Assembly: GCA_014338405.1 (NCBI GenBank)
Contig: JTDE01000284.1
Location: 26,740-90,739, forward strand
Length of the DNA: 64,000 nucleotides
From: Paragonimus skrjabini miyazakii
Taxonomy: Eukaryota; Platyhelminthes; Trematoda; Plagiorchiida; Troglotrematidae
Direction: 5' to 3'
Positions 1 through 11,960 of this stretch are shown one piece after another (position 1 is the stretch's first letter; each line of letters starts with the position of its first letter). The notes under the pieces are model-generated. The model worked only from the letters and a program-made list of their open reading frames with translations. It was not told the origin of the DNA and ran no database searches. A program made the position numbers and the translations under genes.

Positions 1-3000
1 GAATTGGACAATAAAAATTGTGCTTTATTGGACGCCTTTTCGCTACACTATGATCACTGTTTATTTATAATGGGGTTGCCTCCCCAGAAAACTATCCTTT
101 CTGGGCCATTTTAGACTGGTAGGTTGCTTAAAATTTCCAGCCATTTTTCTTTCTGAGGAATACATATTGTTGTTGGGCCCAGGACAAGATTAAACCAGTT
201 AACCATCATCCTTTGATTAGTAAGAAACATGTTTTTGTTCCACTTTTGGTTTGCTTTTGACTGGTTTTTGTTTCTGATTGGTTAAGTCAATCATGATTTG
301 AAAACGTTCATCGGTATTGTTTCTAAACTGACTTAACTGATCTATGTCGCTGACTTCAGTAAACGTACCAGCCAGAAGGGTGACACGTACAAATCACCTC
401 GAGTGTTTTATATTTTCTTGGTCAACATAATCAACATGTTAAAATCTGGGATAGTATTGTTGTCTGTTTAAACAAACACGAATAACATGGATTGGGTGAA
501 TATTCTAACGATTCTTCCACGTTCATTGCTCGACAGATTACACTTCGCCACTGTTACCGTTCTACAGTATTCTATCCACATACTGCAGTAATTTCCTGTC
601 TGTTTCCATATCTAGTCGTGCGAATAAATTGCACACAGTGTCTTTACATGACTGATAAAAGATAGACTTTCCATCTGCATTCTGGAGCACGCGGCTTACT
701 GTTACCACATTGTGTTGAAATATACATAGACAACTCTGTGATTACCGTTCTTTTGTCTACCGTATGACCAGAAGTTACTTCCATCATCGTAGTAAGAACT
801 GATGAATTACTAACTCTTGTAATACATGCCTTCCTTTCTTACTCTATTTAGGTATTTGGAATATTGTGTTTCGCCAATTCGTGCCAAGATATCGAATAAT
901 GCTGCCGTGTTCTGCTATCCTTCATCGTGTAGTGAACTAATGAAAAGATTTTACTGCTTGTTAATCTGTGTATTATTCGAATGTTTTGTCAGTTCTAGAC
1001 TAGAGTCCGACTCACTCGAAGGAATCAACAAATCTGCCAGATAACTAGGCAATAACAACGAGACGTCAAGGATACTCGATTGTAGAGACACAGCTGGCCT
1101 GCTTTCGTGTGTTTATCAACAAAATTGATGAACCTTACAGTTTGTCTGTGCTATGGGCTTGAAGTGATATTTCCCATTAAACTTTTACATACAGCGTATA
1201 CAGTCAGTCCGTTTTCGTATCTCATCCATCACACTTAACAAGTTTCACAATTTTCCACTTTTACCTATGTCAACTAGAAGATCTAATATAGAAGCTTTCA
1301 CAGTAGCAGACTGAAGTCTATTTTCGACGTCCATTCTGGTGCCTAAAAATGGTCATCATAGAGCGATGGTTGTGATCGATAGAGCACAATCTACGGCTAT
1401 TCCGCATTAGTTTGACGTTTACGAAACCCAGGTGCGTGCATTTTTATCGACTGTTTCTGAAATGCGGTCTGCGATTCCTGACCTCCCGCGTGCACGCTTA
1501 ATTTGGTTTCATCCATTCGAACTGGTGGATGAGAGTGATTTAGATTCGATTGGTCACTGATGTGATTTGTCTTGGTGTTTTCAAGGCTGTGAATTATGTT
1601 GGCCATCCCATTCTGTTATAGAATTTCCACATTCACGACATCTGTCAGTGTTCACTCACGTGACTTGAAAATACAACTTAGGAGTTACTCCAGTCACAAA
1701 GTAGCCCACATCCCCAGTCATTCAATGACAGATCTCCTTTCATTAAACCAAGATGGACACCTAAGTTGTAATGCGCAAGCAGAACTGCTTCACAGTTAAG
1801 TCCTATTAACATTGAAATACACTAGGCCGCTATATACTCACGCGTAAATCACTCAGGCTTTTTTAAAATCCTACTCAGTCGTCACATATTTAAGAGATTA
1901 CATGTAGTGTACGTTTTCCACTCACTATCCTAGCTTAAGCCCGCAAATCACTAACTGTGCATACCTAACGGAATTGTGTTTGAGTATATTTCAGTGTTTG
2001 TTGTCGATATGATGGCACGTCAATAACTTGGAGATTAAAACGAAAATATTTCTTTTTATGGCGAGCTTTGAACCGACGAATCTATCTGCAGGCATGAACT
2101 AGCCTTTCTACGGCGAATATCATTGAATGCGTAGCCGAACGCTGATAATAGTGTTCGGGAATCCCACAACAACAACATTTGTCAAATTGTGTTACTCACT
2201 GTCTTACAAGACCGTCGATAACGTAACTGTCTGTAAAGAGTTAACTGAGCAGCACTCAAGTCGAAAACTTTCAGAAGTTAACTCTTCTAATCGGAGCAAT
2301 ATGTTGTATAGTTCTTAGTCAATGAACTTAGATCATTCTTATCGTCTTGGCCAGCGAAGGTCAATTCATCAAGGTCGGTCTACCCCAGTCTTTGGTGCAA
2401 TGTCGATACGTTATTATTTGATACTCTTTCAACTCTTCGGATAAACTACTCAGCATAGCAAAAACTTCAAAAATCCATTTCCACATCTGTAATTCTTCAG
2501 GTAATCAGATGCCGTCTGTTAAAACCAACGCCGCGGGTGAGAATTTTAATTACACTGTATGAACCACCTTAGAATTGACTTACAGGCCCCTTTTGTCTTC
2601 TGACACCATGTCACGCATTTGACTACTGTGTCGAGAAATTTGGGACAACTGTGGTCCAAGCAATATCAACACATTTCATTTTATGAGAAAAACGAAACTT
2701 TTTCATGGCGTAACAACAATATTTATATTAAAGATTACTGTTAGGCAAAAGGCACTGTAACTTTTGATTAGCTCGTTCATTGATGTGCTCCACGGACCTG
2801 ACTTGAAGAATTCAATTGCTTAAATCCAAACAAGCACTCAAACAAGTCGTTTTAATCACTGCATCTTACAGACAAATTTGTCGTAGCAGCTGATAATCGT
2901 TATTGATCGATTGACGTCCATCGACCACATTTCTGATTGCAGCAGCTTGTGCGTGCACTTTAATCGGTTGAACTTTTTCCTATCGGGAAACCACCTTATT

Positions 3001-4865
3001 CCAATTTAATTCTACTTCTTTATAAAGGTGAATTTTTAAGGTAGATGAAAAACCTGATTGAATCAGGCATTTCTATATTTTATTGGGCCACGTATGTGCG
3101 CGAGATAAACTTTGTTAATAGTTTTTATATTATCATTGTAAAGTTCATTTTTCTAGCTCGTCGCAAACCGAAATAAGCAGGGCTCCAAGTAATAGGTTCG
3201 AATTTTGGAGAAACTCAGTTCCGTAAGTTTTTGCAGTGATAGTATAAGCATGTCTTATAAACAATGGAATGCTTATTGGTGGGAACCTCTCAAAATCGAC
3301 ATTGAATATTTCAGCGCTGATGAAGCTATATTCCGTTGTTGCATTTCACCAGAAAAGAATTAGTTATTTTGATATCAGGGTGTAAATAGACAATGAATGA
3401 TTAACGTTGCTGCTTAGCATCAGTATGAATGATTCTCACATAGCCAGTAACTATTGAACAGGATAACCGTCCGCGATGTCTCAGTGAAGTATATCAAAAT
3501 AAGCTTTCCTGCGTTTACAGACACAAAACGCTGAAGTGAATTTAGCAACTGGACACTTGCAGCAACTGACGAAATTTTGTTTGAGGAGTATCAGGTTTTG
3601 GCCACTGTCGACAATTAACCTCAGTATGTCATCATTACAGAGATTCTTAATGTTTACTCCTTTTTTCCATGAAATCTACTGTAGTGTTATATCCAGTGGA
3701 GCTATTTAGTCTCTCACATAACAAATATGTGGAATGTGTTACTAGAGTATGTCGTGGAGGGAGAGATTTTAAGCAGAGCGTCAAACTGCGCTAATTACCG
3801 CTTTTTGAATTCTTCAGATAATACATTTTGTTAACCGAGTCTAGACTTACATACACCTCAATGTCTTCTACAGTGCTTGCTGCACTGCTGGATGCACCTC
3901 ACGCTAATTGCAGTTGTCAGGGATGAATTCGACTGAGCAAAGAATTCTTGCGCTATGACGGACTCTTTCAGGTTGACACTGAACAAATTAGTGTACTTAT
4001 TGGTTAAGTAGGCTCAAGGTCAGTAGACTTATTTACACCGTTATGTTGCTTGGATCAGCATATTATGGATCGTAACGAGGTTAATCTAGTACCAGCAATA
4101 TGTGTCAGAATAAGATGGAGAAGTATATGGTGGTTCGGCAACTCTGTTGAAATTTACCCTTGGTTTCACTGCGCAGACTGTTAGAATTACAAGTCTGCGG
4201 TCTAGCACTGTTGATGAAAATTACAACTAGTTTCTGTCAACCACTCTAACAACCTCTGGTAACTGACCATGCAAACCACAGGTTGGTGTTTCGTTACGAT
4301 CTGAGTCAAATAGTTTACACTAGTGTGATTGACTTGATCTTCGTTGAACGGCAATCATTAGTGCATGGGCAGTTTAAAGATAACTTTCGTTTAAGGGACA
4401 GTGATACCTTCTTTCTCATGTCAGAGTTATCGAAAGAACACATTTATAAACTGGAGACTAGATTCTGTTGAGTAGAGGATGAATTTTGGTCTACTCACAT
4501 CTGATCGATGGTTCCATAGTCCGAAAGACAGAATCATTTGGAAGTCAATTGTTTTGTGAATGGGTTCTAACAAGTAACTACAAAGACATTTCACGGTAGG
4601 TTTCCTAGTCTTTGAGATAGTGCGATCAGTTTTACAAAATTGATGAGGGGTTAATAAAGAAGCAGGAGAGAAACTTACAAACTGTCGTCAAGACTCAGCC
4701 CTTATACCAAACAGATGTCGAATATGATGACGAGCCATGTCATGATCAACTGTACCCGAAAGCATACCACTGGATATTCAATATTCATGAGGTGGAGCTA
4801 CCTGCCCATTTTTGTTTGAGTGAACTTACACCTTGCTTTAAAATATAGGGAATAAAAGGTGCAGC
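1..4865. other. No recognisable gene
   Basis: Only short open frames (72 codons or fewer) occur on either strand, and none resembles a known protein. No tRNA or rRNA signature, long tandem array or repeat shared with the rest of the window was noticed. It could be intergenic or intronic DNA. Confidence 0.5.
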
Positions 4866-5210
4866 TCACTCAAACAAAACTCTCCGATTGATTGCTGTAT
4901 CACTGTTTAGTGAACGAGTCAGAACCGATGAGCATGTCGCAATGCTGAATGAATACACAGTATAATGAATAAAGCATATGCACTGTTCATGAAAATATTG
5001 TGAAGTGATTAGTCCGCCAGCGGCAAAAATATGAGATGTAGGGCTACTCACTGAAAGTGGACGATGTGACCGAAGCTTGTGTACACACACCAATGTGTAC
5101 CGTTTAGAACCTGAAAAATTTCTCATGTGCATTGGTGATCCGTTGGCAGACATAGTTGCTATGCTAATCCTTGGCACCAGCCTGTCTTCCCTGAAGGTTG
5201 TTTTTTCCAT
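4866..5210 (-). other. 114-codon open frame with a doubtful retropepsin-like patch
   Basis: I do not recognise this open frame with confidence. Residues about 20-29 read SANGSPMHM. This recalls the 'AANG-(T/S)-x-I' segment that follows the active site in Ty3/Gypsy aspartic proteases, and hydrophobic stretches follow it. No DTG or DSG active-site triad is visible upstream in the same frame. If real, it would be a small, eroded piece of a Gypsy polyprotein, in line with other Gypsy remnants in the window. A chance open frame is equally possible. Confidence 0.15.
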
Positions 5211-8200
5211 TGTCTATTTTTAAGGGCTCGTAGTTGACTTTTATGCCTTCAGTCCTCTTGACACACGTTAGAACTAGCTTTCTCTTTTCAACGTCTTTGA
5301 GGTTCATGGTCTGGATCGGTTCAACCTAACGTGAAATGGCATCTTGCGCAGTTCACAGTAATCGGGCTGTGTAAAAAACTTACACATTTATATGCAGAGG
5401 AGCTAGAATTGCTTTGACTTACAATGAGCACAGTTTTTAATTTCCTGCACGTTTCTATTGGTTATTTACAAGTTTAGCCAATGCCGTTCACCTTCGTGTC
5501 AGATACCAGCTAGAGTCGATGTGGTCGTGAATTTGACTTATTTCCAGGAGACGATCAGAACCAGTGTTGTAATAGTCTATGACAGGACTGGCCTTGGCAA
5601 TACGACCGCAAATGAAGCCGTTCGAAAATCTACCAAAACCAATCATCTGACTCGTCTAGAGGCAAAAACGTTGCAGTCGTCCTGGCGTTTTGAATTGAGG
5701 TATACTTGCTGTGGTTACGATTTATTGTGTTCAAAAATTGTTTCAGCTCGACGAACACTTTAATAAAAATACACTACTTGTCAACCGTTCCAGCACACAT
5801 TATGGTCAAAAGCTATACCATCATTAACACAAAAGTGTTTTTTACTATTTCTGAAGTGGCGAGACATTTGCAAAGGTTGGGTGTACCAAGATGACTGTGA
5901 TACACATGGTTTGAATCCACCTGCACTTTGGTAATAACCAATGCATTACTGTCAGTTCGTCTGTAAGTACAGTGGAACATTTCTTTAATCCTTTCCCATC
6001 GTTTAGATAACGGGAAAAGTTTGAACTGCTTATCTAATTTATTACACGAAACATAAGGTTAACAGATAGCAGGTGCATTTGATATCGATTCGTTACATGC
6101 CGTATAAGTGACACAGTTAACCAGTTCGGTTGGAAAGTTTCATGGTGTCAATCAATGATAAGCACGCTTGTGTTCGCATAATCAATTTCGTTGCAAATGT
6201 TTACTCTCAATACGCCCTAATTTGTTTGTGTCAAGCTGTGATTTATCCGTTGGCCAATCGATACTGGGCAAAGAACACTACGCTCGATCGCGATAAACAG
6301 CTTTTACGCGCCAAGTTCGAATTGACATCGTAACAGGTAAGTGAACTGAGTGTTTGATCCCGCACTGCACTCAGTACACATACTACGGTTTAGTAATTGT
6401 ATATCTTTGTAAGCGAATATTCATGTTGCGGATAAGTGGTTCATCTATAAATATGAATTAGTTGGTATTCGATGATCATCAAATGTAAATTCCACTGTCA
6501 GCACTTGCATCACGTGTGTAATGTGGATGTGAGTAACGGGCAAATTCGAACAAAGCGACAAACATATTAATGCTGCAAGTAGAATTTACAGTCAAGCTGC
6601 ACTCATGTATTGAGAACTGTGACTTTAATCACATCACCCGGCACAATCAAAATACCGCAGCTGAAATTTTAAATCACACCAATCTGCGAGTGAGGTCATG
6701 ATTGCTTCATCATAATTTCCAGATAAGTGCATATGTCCCGTCTATTTGACTTCTAGTCTGTAATTTCACTTCAACTCCGTCCGCACGCACAAATGAACTT
6801 AACACGTGATTTAATATCATCAATTTTCCTTACTTGAAGTGATTCAATGGATTGGACAGTGTTTCACGAATGATGAATGTGAACATGAAAGCTGATTGTT
6901 GTACGTCAAAATCAATTTTTTAAATTCATTCATTTAAGTTCCACACCACTCTAAGTATTAACATTCCGAGAATTGTGTTCCACAAACCGTAAATGCATAC
7001 ATAATGCAACAAGTTATTATCGAAACTTGCTTCGTATAATCGACACTGACTGAACCTTTACTGTGATTGTCTTGCAGCCTTGATAATGTTTTCAATTTTA
7101 CTTTTACATACCTTTATGTGTACCATTCTGATAGCCTGTACTCAGGTGTGTTTATAATTTCCAGGGATATTACTATTTTTATTACTCGTCTGACCCTTAT
7201 GTCCCAAATCCTTGCGCCCCTTTCTCTGCTCAAGTAAGCAGAACTATACAACTAAGTCAATGTGTTTGGTTGTCGAACGTGGCAATTACACCGCAAGCAC
7301 TTCACCATCAAACAAGGTAAAATAATTACTACGTAATGGTTTAAGTTAGGTGCCGCTTGAGTTCGATTGAAGTCTTGACATGTGCACATCAGTTAATTGA
7401 TACCTCGACTTGGATAACTATGTAATGGCGTTTAGCTCGAATATGGTAATGAAGATCAAATTGTTTGAAAAAATTGAAGAATGTTCTACGAAACTTCTAG
7501 AGAGAATGAGGGGAAACTTGTGTAACAAAGTACTGGGTAAACTTACTCAGCTTCCTCTTGCACGAAAGTGCGTTAGAGGACATCTCACACAAAGTTCCAG
7601 AACCCCCAACAGGTTTACCGGAGTCCGGCCGAAATCTCTGTTCATCCCACACCTCTTTTGTCCCCGCGGCCGCGATTATGACTGGGTGAAAACACGGAAT
7701 GCTACGTCAGCTAATGCAACTTCTTATATCTGTAGGGTAACCGTCAGTTGGAACACGCTTTCACAGAATGTGACGTTTTCAATTGGGGGCACAATTATTC
7801 AAAAAAGAAGTTCTTCGGAGTATTGGCTACTTTTTTACTAGACCTGGTGTAAGGGATTTGTTTACATTGTATTTCTTTTTAGTACCATCCTGGTCAAACA
7901 TTCAAGCCAACTATGCTTTCAGCATACTTTTTCATATCAATTAATGTTTTTCACTTTACTGGTTATTTTGTCAAGAGAATTCGCCTTAATGATTATAAGC
8001 CAAGGTTCTGGGACAAAAACCGCGTTAGCCATTCGTTTTGAGTTTATATTATGCGCTTTAAATGGGGAGCTGAACCGTGCTATTGGAATTGGTTTTGAAC
8101 TTATTTTGTTCTGATGGTTAGAATTTCCAAGCAGGTTCTTATTTGATGACTTTCATGCTTGTGCATGGAAGTGAGGGATTTTCTTACGGTACCATCGCGT

Positions 8201-8544
8201 CTTTAGAAAAGTGGAAAACTTCTGGTCCAAATAGCCTTGTTCAGAGAACTCACGTGAACTGGTTGGTTTATGTTACTGAACGATTGTAATCTAGATGCCA
8301 CACAACGGACTATAAAACCATCAATGCAAGCCATCAAATCAACCGCTGTTTCTAACTAGGACTATTTTTATTGGAAATACTCATTAAAGTCATAAGAACG
8401 ACAAAGTTGAGAAAATATCTTGTTTTATCTGTTTGATCATCGGGCTAATCACAAAACAATAAATATGAAAACTAACTAGAATGATTCATGAAAGTGGTCA
8501 ATACAGGTTATAGACAGTGCAGATGTAGCCAGTTACGCAACAAC
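5211..8544. other. Unassigned region, including a 143-codon open frame at 7410-7841
   Basis: The longest non-transposon open frame of the window lies here on the plus strand (7410-7841). Its product would be basic, with no motif, signal peptide or membrane segment that I recognise. A 101-codon frame at 5458-5763 is equally anonymous. At 6334-6342 there is a perfect consensus splice-donor string (CAG then GTAAGT) just after a 67-codon frame ends. That frame closes with a stop before the donor, so no exon is supported. Confidence 0.3.
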
Positions 8545-10030
8545 TGTTCAAAATTAATACGACCGTTTTTGAAAACACTTGGTCCACCGGAACAATAATC
8601 TCTAGGCTATATTGTCTGCTGAAAGCGTCCAATAGAGGTTTGCCTTTGAGATCCATTTTAGATATATGAAGCTTGCCTTATCATGCTCTGGCCAAATGGA
8701 TTGTCGAGCTGCTCAAACCTATCAAATTGGACCTAGCAAAACAGTCTTCTGGATATGTTTCAGTTCATCGACGCAATACAGGAAGTAAACCTAAACAATC
8801 AAATAATGTTCTCATACCTTGTCGCTTCAATATTTACTAACGAGCCTCTACAAGAGACTGTTGACTGCCTATGCGATTATATTAAACCTAACAACAAACA
8901 TATTAGCATCACAAATAGCTGAACTGAGAAACTGCTGGTGATTGTTACCAGCAACGTTTAGTTTCTGTTTAGCCACGCAACCTACCGACAGAGATGCAGT
9001 GACAGTGAATTCGCTTCTCAATTCCCTGTTAACTGATGTTTTCATGGGTAAACGGAAGGCTAACCAATTCAGTGCGTTCAGTGAACAGTTTGCACCTTAT
9101 AAACGCTATGTTGATAATTTTGTGCCATAAATGAGGATTCTAACATTAACAGAGTTATGGAATTGTTCAACTCAACCCATAATAGTAGTTAATTCATCGA
9201 GAAGTCAGAAAACAATGGCCAATTAAATTTTCTGAAGAGGACATGATTCAATCCAACGAAAGTTGTACAGGAAACAGACTTAAAGTGGTCAGTACGTTTA
9301 TTTTGACAGTTTTGTTCCACTAAATCAAAGGCGAATCCTATTGGGATGTCTGACGGTTAGAGTTGAAAATCTGCACTCGTGAAATCTTACAAACTGAGCT
9401 AGATTTTCTACAAGAAGTGCTCGTGCTGGATGGGTACTCCAAGTGTTTCATTCAGAAGGCAATGCAAGCGGTATAGTCGAAACTTAGTGCATCTTCTGTA
9501 AATAAGAAACTAGCGTTTGTTGAGTTTCCCTTCAAAGGGGATCGCGTGCTCAAGATTATCGCGAGAAAAATCAGAAAGACAGTTGAAACAACCCACCCTG
9601 CTGCGCGATTATGGATGAATTTTTCTTCAACATCCGTTATCATGTCACAACCCAAAGACAAATTTCCATAATCTACAAGCAGCTGTTGTATGTACTCGTT
9701 TATTTGCTAGTGTCAGGCGTCATACATTGGTCGTACTATGAGGCTGTTGTCTGATACAGTGCGTGAACGTCATCCTGCGTGGTTGAACGTTGGTGTGACT
9801 AAAACGATTTCAAGCGCGACTGTTGTTCATTAGAGCGATTCTAACCGCAGTGACGGCAACAGATACCTCTCAGATTTTGCAACGAAGGCCAAAAAATCGA
9901 CCATAGATTGTGAGATTCTGAATGTTAGCCGTTGCAGAAGCCAGTAACATCCGATTGAACGACCGTCATCTCTGTGCTCAGAAGAGGATCATGTGGATAC
10001 TTGATCTCCTCTGGCCCACAATCAGTTAAA
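8545..10030 (+). mobile_element. PLE-1: degenerate Penelope-like retroelement (RT plus GIY-YIG nuclease)
   Basis: Translation across shifting frames gives an ordered Penelope-like polyprotein. RT finger/palm pieces start at 8589 (ISRLYCLLK) and 8641 (LPLRSILDI, then a TGA). The motif A region SIFTNEPLQETV lies at about 8827-8862. The segment LLTDVFMG precedes the catalytic motif YVDN at 9107-9118. The RT-nuclease linker follows (YRKQT from 9265, QYVYFDSFVPLNQRR, TELDFLQEVLVLDGY near 9395-9440, FPFKGD near 9524). The GIY-YIG nuclease lies at 9690-9830 (MYSFIC, stop, then SYIGRT). The product would have copied RNA into DNA and nicked the target. Both catalytic positions are damaged: the motif A aspartate is replaced by leucine and YVDD is changed to YVDN. 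At least three frameshifts and several stops are present. The element lacks its RT N-terminus. Frame ends near LLWPT at about 10025. Confidence 0.9.
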
Positions 10031-10109
10031 CCTGCAATTTAGAACAGCAATTGTATAACTGATAAGATACCGTTTTTCTGACTCATCTTGGTCACTGTTT
10101 CGTAACGTT

Positions 10110-10370
10110 TTATAACGTGAGGTCAGTGGCGCAGTGGTAAACACGGTTGCCTCATGAAAGCGGGTTCGGAGTCCTAGTCCCAGCCACGGTAAGGATATGC
10201 ATAACTGATAAGCATCAGTCAGAGTGAATCTCGAGTTTAGTGCTTCTTTTCGAAAGAGGTTGACTGGAAAGTCTATGGGAATGCGACAACATCGATCAAT
10301 TGTGGGTGATGTTCAATCCGTATGAAAACTAAAATCCCCTACGATTCACCAGTGTTGCATAACTATTGTG
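10110..10370 (+). repeat. SINE family A, copy 1 (tRNA-derived)
   Basis: The head carries RNA polymerase III internal promoter boxes. The A box TGGCGCAGTGG is at 10127-10137 and the B box GGTTCGGAGTCC is at 10163-10174. A non-tRNA body of about 190 bases follows, which aligns with the reverse complement of 43992-44247 almost end to end. A well conserved core in the body includes GGAATGCGACA near 10279. It begins about 80 bases after PLE-1 ends. No acceptor stem or CCA-side pairing is evident, so this is a retroposon and not a tRNA gene. The partner enzyme for mobilisation cannot be told from the sequence. Confidence 0.75.
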
Positions 10371-10824
10371 TCGAGAATACCCAAGGTATCAAACAGAAAA
10401 CAAATTTGTTCGTTACCAGTACGACTTTTACTAACGTAAAGAATGCAATCTCGACTCAACTGTAAGGCTCATACATTAAGCAATAGCGGGTGGACAGTTT
10501 GCACACAACAAATCCGCCACCGCTACACTGAATCAAAGCGTTAGGATGTAAAAGTGAATTTCATGGAGAAGGTACGTTAGTTCGCTATAATATCATGACC
10601 AAAATGAGGTGCGAACGGACCACGTCGACTTTCCAGTTTGCTGCACTATTAGTTAACCTTAAAAACGTTTGAAATAGGTAGCGCAGTAAGGGGATTTGAA
10701 ATAAACTGCAGTAAGCGGGAGTGAGTATGAATATTGGATTACACACGGTGGCGGAATGAAACAGCAGCTTATAGTAAGCAAGATATGCAGAAATGGCCAT
10801 GTAAGTACACGTAAGTGCATACTG
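10371..10824. other. No recognisable feature
   Basis: No repeat or protein similarity was noticed between the SINE and the Gypsy-derived repeat. A 71-codon minus-strand frame at 10585-10800 is hydrophobic but anonymous. Confidence 0.4.
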
Positions 10825-11960
10825 ACTCAGAATCTCGGAGAATTCAGTTGTACCAATGGTGTTTTGTAAAGGTTACAAACTATTCAGACGGCACATCATA
10901 AGCATCTACCTTTCAAAATGATACTTCTGATCCGGTTATTATGTTCGGCAAATATGACTAATGTTACCATCCGTCAATAGGTTGAACGTCGTCCCACACA
11001 CTTTGCTGTCATGCGAGTCTTCATGATCATCTAGTGTAGCACCTGACTTAAAACACTTCGCCAACCACCAAAGTAAACTGTGGTCAATGACGGCTACATG
11101 CTCACAGGTCCTCGATTACATCCTCGAATTATAGTCCATCCATAACTCTAAAGCAGGGTACATGAGATTCATTCAGAGATGACTTGAATGATGGTGTTTG
11201 TTGAACATCTACCGGAAACCTGCGTAGTTTGGTCAGCCTACCGGCACAATATCACATGTGATTAAGTGAACCAATGATATTGATGCCACAGGTCATGGCG
11301 CCGCACGCAAACTGACTACTTCGGCTCACTCAGCTGGATCGTGACTTTGCTGCTAACTCGTGTGCATTCTAATCGCACTTCAGCGTCCTCATCTTGAAGT
11401 CAACTCGCTGTCGGTGTCTACCTTTCCAGTGTACATAGTCTATTTAGTGTGGCTTTTGAGACTGACAAAATTAACCAACTAGTTAGCACATGACAGCGGG
11501 TATTCTCATTCTGTCATAGTTTATCCATATTTTGTCCCGTCTGGTATTTGGAAACCATATTCATCGGCAGTGGTTCATTGTTCACTATAATGGACTTTGT
11601 GTGCCACGTAGGCTATAGTGAGATGTATATTGTTAGATCGACCCCTTACGATTCAGCTTTCGGCAAACTAGTTGATGACACCGTAGAAACTGTTACTGCA
11701 CGAATGCCTGAACTGCACACTGCTGTTGTGCACACAAATGTGGATCAGTGCCGACAGCAAGGATAGTATAGCATTTGGCGGATTCTGGCGGACACTAGTA
11801 ATCTCTTTGTTTCCCCAGGCGTAAGTTTACTTGGATGCACGATAATGGTGAACGCTGCTGTCAGAGAAGATGAATATTGGGAAACCACTTTCCGTAAACA
11901 GTCTGCTGTACACTTCTTTACTCTATGTGCTGTGCTGGTAATCTACAACTTTTATGAGTT
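10825..11960 (+). mobile_element. Ty3/Gypsy-type fragment G1 with integrase core remnant
   Basis: Segments of this stretch align with the reverse complement of 15020-15760, in the same order. The anchors are 10830-10875, 11040-11190, 11503-11665 and 11790-11900. Between 11548 and about 11715 the translation LETIFIGSGSLFT...STPYDSA...VDDTVETV follows the integrase catalytic-core pattern 'LPETIVSDNGTQFT...PYHPQSNG...VDTVK' of Ty3/Gypsy elements. The integrase would have joined element DNA to the genome. The conserved aspartate of the SDNG motif is glycine here, and the frame stops at 11764, so it is dead. Bases 11195-11500 have no counterpart in the sister copy. No LTRs were identified. Confidence 0.55.

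Noticed and set aside
3310..3335. CTGATGA string as a hammerhead core
   Set aside because: No GAAA at a suitable distance and no pairing stems.
6334..6342. Consensus splice donor as evidence of a gene
   Set aside because: The only open frame reaching it stops just before the donor, and no partner acceptor or conserved exon is visible.
9452..9661. 69-codon minus-strand open frame
   Set aside because: Antisense to the PLE-1 linker region (FPFKGD segment), which shows clear family similarity on the plus strand.
10127..10174. Functional tRNA gene
   Set aside because: A and B boxes are present, but no pairing acceptor stem, the boxes are too close, and the unit continues into a repeated non-tRNA body; it is a SINE head.
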